From Pseudomonas fluorescens (GTDB lineage: Bacteria > Pseudomonadota > Gammaproteobacteria > Pseudomonadales > Pseudomonadaceae), in contig NZ_CP148752.1 of the NCBI RefSeq assembly GCF_040448305.1, positions 310,001 through 374,000 of the forward strand: a DNA stretch of 64,000 nucleotides, written 5' to 3'. The notes beneath the pieces are model-generated. The model was not told the DNA's origin. It was given only the letters and a program-made list of their open reading frames with translations, and searched no databases. Below, piece after piece: positions 59,949 to 64,000 of this stretch. Numbering within the stretch: position 1 is the stretch's first letter; each line of letters opens with the position of its first letter. The translations under genes were made by a program, and so were the position numbers.

Positions 59949-61631
59949 GTGACTGACATTAAACCTACTAAGTTTCGTGACGTTGAAATCCGTGCCGCAC
60001 GCGGTAACAAGCTGACCGCCAAGAGCTGGCTGACCGAAGCGCCGCTGCGCATGCTGATGAACAACCTCGACCCGGAAGTCGCCGAGAACCCTAAAGAACT
60101 GGTGGTTTACGGTGGTATCGGTCGCGCTGCACGTAACTGGGAATGCTACGACAAGATCGTCGAAAGCCTGACCAACCTGAACGACGACGAGACCCTGCTG
60201 GTGCAATCCGGCAAGCCGGTCGGCGTGTTCAAGACCCACAGCAACGCCCCGCGCGTACTGATCGCCAACTCCAACCTGGTTCCACACTGGGCGAGCTGGG
60301 AACACTTCAACGAACTGGACGCCAAAGGCCTGGCCATGTACGGCCAGATGACCGCGGGCAGCTGGATCTACATCGGCAGCCAGGGCATCGTCCAGGGCAC
60401 CTACGAAACCTTCGTCGAAGCCGGTCGCCAGCACTACAACGATGACCTGAAAGGTCGTTGGGTCCTGACTGCAGGCCTCGGTGGCATGGGCGGCGCCCAG
60501 CCTCTGGCCGCGACCTTGGCCGGCGCTTGCTCGCTGAACATCGAATGCCAGCAGGTCAGCATCGACTTCCGTTTGAAAAGCCGTTATGTCGACGAGCAAG
60601 CTACTGACCTCGACGACGCTCTGGCTCGCATCGCCAAATACACCAAAGAAGGCAAGGCGATTTCCATCGCGCTGCTGGGCAACGCGGCTGAAATCCTTCC
60701 AGAACTGGTCAAGCGCGGCGTGCGCCCGGACATGGTCACCGACCAGACCAGCGCCCACGACCCGCTCAACGGCTACCTGCCGGCCGGCTGGACCTGGGAC
60801 CAGTACCGCGCTCGCGCCAAGACTGAACCAGCCGCTGTGATCAAGGCCGCCAAGCAATCGATGGCTGTGCATGTCAAAGCGATGTTGGACTTCCAGAAAA
60901 TGGGCGTACCGACCTTCGACTACGGCAACAACATCCGTCAGATGGCGCAAGAAGAAGGCGTGGAAAACGCATTCGACTTCCCGGGCTTCGTACCAGCCTA
61001 CATCCGTCCGCTGTTCTGCCGTGGTATCGGCCCGTTCCGTTGGGCTGCACTGTCGGGCAACGCTGAAGACATCTACAAGACCGACGCCAAGGTTAAAGAG
61101 CTGATCCCGGACGACGCCCACCTGCACAACTGGCTGGACATGGCCCGGGAGCGCATCAGCTTCCAGGGCCTGCCGGCACGTATCTGCTGGGTTGGCCTGG
61201 GTCTGCGCGCCAAGCTGGGCCTGGCGTTCAACGAAATGGTCCGTAGCGGCGAGTTGTCCGCGCCCATCGTGATCGGCCGCGACCACCTGGACTCCGGTTC
61301 GGTATCGAGCCCGAACCGCGAAACCGAATCGATGCAGGACGGTTCCGACGCTGTTTCCGACTGGCCACTGCTCAACGCCTTGCTCAACACCGCGAGCGGC
61401 GCGACCTGGGTGTCCCTGCACCACGGCGGCGGCGTCGGCATGGGCTTCTCCCAGCACTCGGGCATGGTGATTGTCTGCGACGGTACTGACGAAGCGGCCG
61501 AGCGTATCGCTCGCGTGCTGCACAACGACCCGGCCACTGGCGTTATGCGTCACGCCGATGCCGGTTACCAGATCGCCATCGACTGCGCCAAGGAACAAGG
61601 GCTGAACCTGCCGATGATTACCGGCAAGTAA
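59949..61631 (+). CDS. hutU: Urocanase
   Basis: A 560-aa urocanate hydratase that converts urocanate to imidazolonepropionate using tightly bound NAD+. Seen: LVVYGGIGRAARNWECYDKI, IYIGSQGIVQGTYETF, LTAGLGGMGGAQPLA, YGNNIRQMA and WVSLHHGGGVGMGFSQHSG; normal family length. The first gene of the sigma-54-driven operon, with the permease downstream. Confidence 0.97.
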   Translation: MTDIKPTKFRDVEIRAARGNKLTAKSWLTEAPLRMLMNNLDPEVAENPKELVVYGGIGRAARNWECYDKIVESLTNLNDDETLLVQSGKPVGVFKTHSNAPRVLIANSNLVPHWASWEHFNELDAKGLAMYGQMTAGSWIYIGSQGIVQGTYETFVEAGRQHYNDDLKGRWVLTAGLGGMGGAQPLAATLAGACSLNIECQQVSIDFRLKSRYVDEQATDLDDALARIAKYTKEGKAISIALLGNAAEILPELVKRGVRPDMVTDQTSAHDPLNGYLPAGWTWDQYRARAKTEPAAVIKAAKQSMAVHVKAMLDFQKMGVPTFDYGNNIRQMAQEEGVENAFDFPGFVPAYIRPLFCRGIGPFRWAALSGNAEDIYKTDAKVKELIPDDAHLHNWLDMARERISFQGLPARICWVGLGLRAKLGLAFNEMVRSGELSAPIVIGRDHLDSGSVSSPNRETESMQDGSDAVSDWPLLNALLNTASGATWVSLHHGGGVGMGFSQHSGMVIVCDGTDEAAERIARVLHNDPATGVMRHADAGYQIAIDCAKEQGLNLPMITGK

Positions 61632-61655
61632 CTCAAAACCTGTGGTACCGCTTTA

Positions 61656-61748
61656 CCTGTGGGAGCGAGCTTGCTCGCGATGAGGCCGGCACATTCAACA
61701 CCTGTGCTGACTGACAGATCTCAATCGCGAGCAAGCTCGCTCCCACAG
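61656..61748. repeat. REP doublet 10
   Basis: CCTGTGGGAGCGAGCTTGCTC and its complement, ~35 nt apart, within the hut operon between hutU and the permease gene; it may lower downstream expression. Confidence 0.9.
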
Positions 61749-61809
61749 AAAGCAAAGCCCACAAGCAGTTTCACCGTGAATTCCCAGAACAATCCACAGA
61801 GGTTGAACC

Positions 61810-63279
61810 ATGGCTGTTAACAGCGAACGTGCAGGCAACAAACCGTTGATCGAGAAGCGCTCGATCGACTACATCCCGGAAGCGGAAAGACACGGTCGTC
61901 TGTTAAGCCAGTTCACCCTGTGGATGGGTGCCAACCTGCAAATCACCGCGATTGTCACCGGCGCACTGGCCGTGGTCCTTGGCGGTGATGTGTTCTGGTC
62001 ATTGATCGGTCTGTTGATCGGTCAATTGCTGGGCGGCGGCGTGATGGCGCTGCATGCGGCGCAAGGCCCCAAGCTTGGCCTGCCGCAGATGATTTCCAGC
62101 CGGGTACAGTTCGGCGTATACGGCGCGGCCATCCCGATCGTGCTGGTCTGCTTGATGTACCTGGGCTTCACCGCAACGGGAACCGTGTTGTCCGGCCAGG
62201 CGCTGGGCCAGTTGTTTGGCGTCAGCGACACCGTCGGCATCCTGCTTTTCGCCAGTGTCATCGTGCTGGTCACGGTGCTCGGCTATCGGGTGATCCATTG
62301 GATCGGCCGTGTGGCCAGTGTCATTGGCGTGATTGCCTTTGTTTACCTGTTCAGCCGTCTGATGAACCAGGTTGACGTTGGCGCACTGTTGCAAATCCGC
62401 CACTTCAGCTGGAGCAGTTTCTTGCTTGCGGTGTCGCTCGCGGCGTCCTGGCAGATCGCCTTCGGTCCTTATGTGGCTGACTATTCTCGCTACCTGCCGA
62501 GCAAGACTTCCGCGGTGAAAACCTTTTTTGCCGCAGGTGCAGGCTCGGTCATTGGTGCGCAGGTGGCGATGGTCCTCGGTGTGTTCGCGGCCGCTTCGGC
62601 CAACGGGCAATACGCCGGCCACGAAGTGGCCTATATCGTGGGTCTGGGGGGTACCGGTGCCACCGCTGCGCTGCTGTACTTCAGCATCGCGTTCGGCAAG
62701 GTCACCATCTCTACGCTGAACTCCTACGGCAGCTTCATGTGCATTGCGACCATCATCAGCGGTTTCCGTGGCGACCTGAAGGTAACGCGCTTGCAGCGTC
62801 TGGTCTTCGTGCTGGCCATCGTCGGTGCTGCGACCCTGATGGCGTTGCTCGGTCAGCACTCGTTCCTCGGCGCGTTCAAGTCTTTCATCCTGTTCTTGCT
62901 GGCGTTCTTTACTCCCTGGAGCGCGATCAATCTGGTGGACTACTACTGCATCACTCGCGAGCGCTATGACGTCCCGGCCCTGGCCGATCCGAAGGGTCGC
63001 TACGGTCGTTGGAACCTGCTCGGTATCAGCGTCTATGTGTTCGGTGTGCTGGTACAACTGCCGTTCATCTCCACCAAGTTCTATACCGGTCCGCTGGTGG
63101 CGGCTCTGGGTGATGTGGATATTTCCTGGGTCATCGGCCTGGTGGTTCCCGCCGCCCTGTATTACCTGTGTGCGAAAAAATGGCACGGCACAGTGCCTGA
63201 TCGTTTGATCCTGCCGGTCGAGCAGGGCGCGGTCACCGAACAAAAGCTGAATGTGGGTCGCGCTGCGGCGCAGGCCTGA
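61810..63279 (+). CDS. NCS1-type permease, probable urocanate transporter
   Basis: A 489-aa purine/cytosine permease-family (NCS1) protein with about 12 membrane helices; FTLWMGANLQITAI, GPKLGLPQMISSRVQFG and a late TPWSAINLVDYY are family features. In P. fluorescens the permease between hutU and the ABC genes (HutTu) is reported to carry urocanate, so this is its probable role; the sequence alone shows only the family. Distance from hutU: 178 bp with a REP doublet. Confidence 0.85.
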   Translation: MAVNSERAGNKPLIEKRSIDYIPEAERHGRLLSQFTLWMGANLQITAIVTGALAVVLGGDVFWSLIGLLIGQLLGGGVMALHAAQGPKLGLPQMISSRVQFGVYGAAIPIVLVCLMYLGFTATGTVLSGQALGQLFGVSDTVGILLFASVIVLVTVLGYRVIHWIGRVASVIGVIAFVYLFSRLMNQVDVGALLQIRHFSWSSFLLAVSLAASWQIAFGPYVADYSRYLPSKTSAVKTFFAAGAGSVIGAQVAMVLGVFAAASANGQYAGHEVAYIVGLGGTGATAALLYFSIAFGKVTISTLNSYGSFMCIATIISGFRGDLKVTRLQRLVFVLAIVGAATLMALLGQHSFLGAFKSFILFLLAFFTPWSAINLVDYYCITRERYDVPALADPKGRYGRWNLLGISVYVFGVLVQLPFISTKFYTGPLVAALGDVDISWVIGLVVPAALYYLCAKKWHGTVPDRLILPVEQGAVTEQKLNVGRAAAQA

Positions 63280-63348
63280 TTGGACGTGGACAGGGCTGGA
63301 TGCCTCTTGACTGCCGTAAGCCAATTCATGATTAGGAGCGTCACAACA

Positions 63349-64000
63349 ATGAAATCGAACAAGACCCTGCTGACCACGTTGCTTTCCATGGGCCTGCTGG
63401 CCAGCGCCGGCGCCACTCAGGCGGCGGGTTGGTGCGAATCGGGCAAGCCGGTGAAGTTCGCCGGCCTGAACTGGGAAAGCGCCATGCTCCTGACCGACGT
63501 GATGCAAGTCGTGCTGGAGAAAGGCTACGACTGCAAGACTGACAGCCTGCCGGGCAACTCCATCACCATGGAAAACGCCCTGGGCAGCAACGATATTCAA
63601 GTGTTTGCCGAAGAGTGGGTCGGCCGTAGCGAAGTCTGGAACAAGGCCGAGAAAGCCGGCAAGGTCGTCGGTGTCGGCGCGCCGGTTGTTGGCGCAATTG
63701 AAGGCTGGTACGTGCCGCGCTACGTGATCGAAGGCGACGCCAAGCGCAAGCTGGAAGCCAAGGCCCCGGACCTGAAAAACATTGCTGACCTGGGCAAATA
63801 CTCCGCGGTGTTCAAGGACGCCGAAGAGCCTTCCAAGGGCCGTTTCTACAACTGCCCGGCCGGTTGGACCTGTGAGCTCGACAACAGCGAAATGCTGAAG
63901 AGCTACGGTCTGGAAAGCACCTACACCAACTTCCGCCCGGGCACCGGTCCGGCGCTGGATGCCGCCGTGCTGTCGAGCTACAAGCGCGGCGAGCCGATCC
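63349..64000 (+). CDS. hutX: ABC transporter substrate-binding protein, partial
   Basis: The first 217 codons of a periplasmic binding protein cut by the window edge. Signal peptide MKSNKTLLTTLLSMGLLASA, cleaved near ATQA-AGWC; then a glycine betaine/proline-type (OpuAC/ProX) domain (FAGLNWESAMLLTDVMQVVL.., NALGSNDIQVFAEEWVGR, FRPGTGPALDAAV). AGGAG lies 10 nt upstream of the ATG. In this position it corresponds to the HutX of the hutXWV histidine transporter. Confidence 0.85.
   Translation, partial: MKSNKTLLTTLLSMGLLASAGATQAAGWCESGKPVKFAGLNWESAMLLTDVMQVVLEKGYDCKTDSLPGNSITMENALGSNDIQVFAEEWVGRSEVWNKAEKAGKVVGVGAPVVGAIEGWYVPRYVIEGDAKRKLEAKAPDLKNIADLGKYSAVFKDAEEPSKGRFYNCPAGWTCELDNSEMLKSYGLESTYTNFRPGTGPALDAAVLSSYKRGEPI

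Overview
The window looks like the chromosome of a Pseudomonas of the fluorescens group. Three things point there: ten paired palindromes of the GTGGGAGCGAGC..GCTCGCGA type (REP doublets), Pseudomonas-type gene orders (hisB-hisH-DUF2164-hisA-hisF, glnA near ntrBC, hutF/hutCD/hutU), and high GC with Pseudomonas-like codon use. This comes from reading alone; no database search was run.

Bases 1 to about 14,010 are an integrated mobile island next to a tRNA-Phe gene. From the tRNA end it carries a P4-type tyrosine integrase, an unknown protein, an AlpA-type excision regulator, and then a tightly coupled minus-strand operon whose genes mostly overlap by ATGA or GTGA: HTH protein, Rha regulator, an Ash-like frame containing a structured RNA, two small proteins, a Toprim protein, a DUF927 ATPase, a 67-aa protein, a coiled-coil protein and a 120-aa protein. 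No capsid, tail or lysis genes are seen, so it resembles a phage satellite or P4-like/PICI-like element rather than a prophage. The distal 5 kb holds unlinked cargo that looks defensive: a 556-aa HNH protein with an unrecognised C-terminal half, an HNH_2 protein, and an Abi_C protein with an R-x4-6-H (HEPN-like) motif. The left end of the island was not found and may lie outside the window. No REP doublets were found in the island, whereas the following 50 kb has ten.

Bases 14,011-31,000 are core genes: tRNA-Phe; asmA-mutY-yggX; a PanM/PanZ-like GNAT; an oxalate/formate-type MFS transporter; the his cluster; a periplasmic amino-acid-type binding protein; a secreted trypsin-like protease; and the yibQ-ctpA-envC-gpmI envelope/glycolysis block, divergent from yibN-grxC-secB as in E. 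coli.

Bases 31,000-43,500 hold yibN-grxC-secB, trmL, a 79-bp tandem repeat, the nitrogen control block (ntrC, ntrB, two DUF4124 proteins, a cupin lipoprotein, glnA with a clear sigma-54 promoter), thiI and typA/bipA.

Bases 43,500-58,000 hold a YkgJ-type Cys-cluster protein, glgP, a DUF2339-DUF3999 envelope pair, fbp, a DUF924 protein, a dCache chemoreceptor and two small lipoproteins. From 56,672 to the end is the histidine-utilisation locus: hutF divergent from hutC-hutD, then hutU, an NCS1 permease (probable urocanate transporter) and the start of a betaine-type ABC binding protein. HutC-like palindromes lie at both hut promoters, and the one at hutU overlaps the predicted start site of a sigma-54 promoter.
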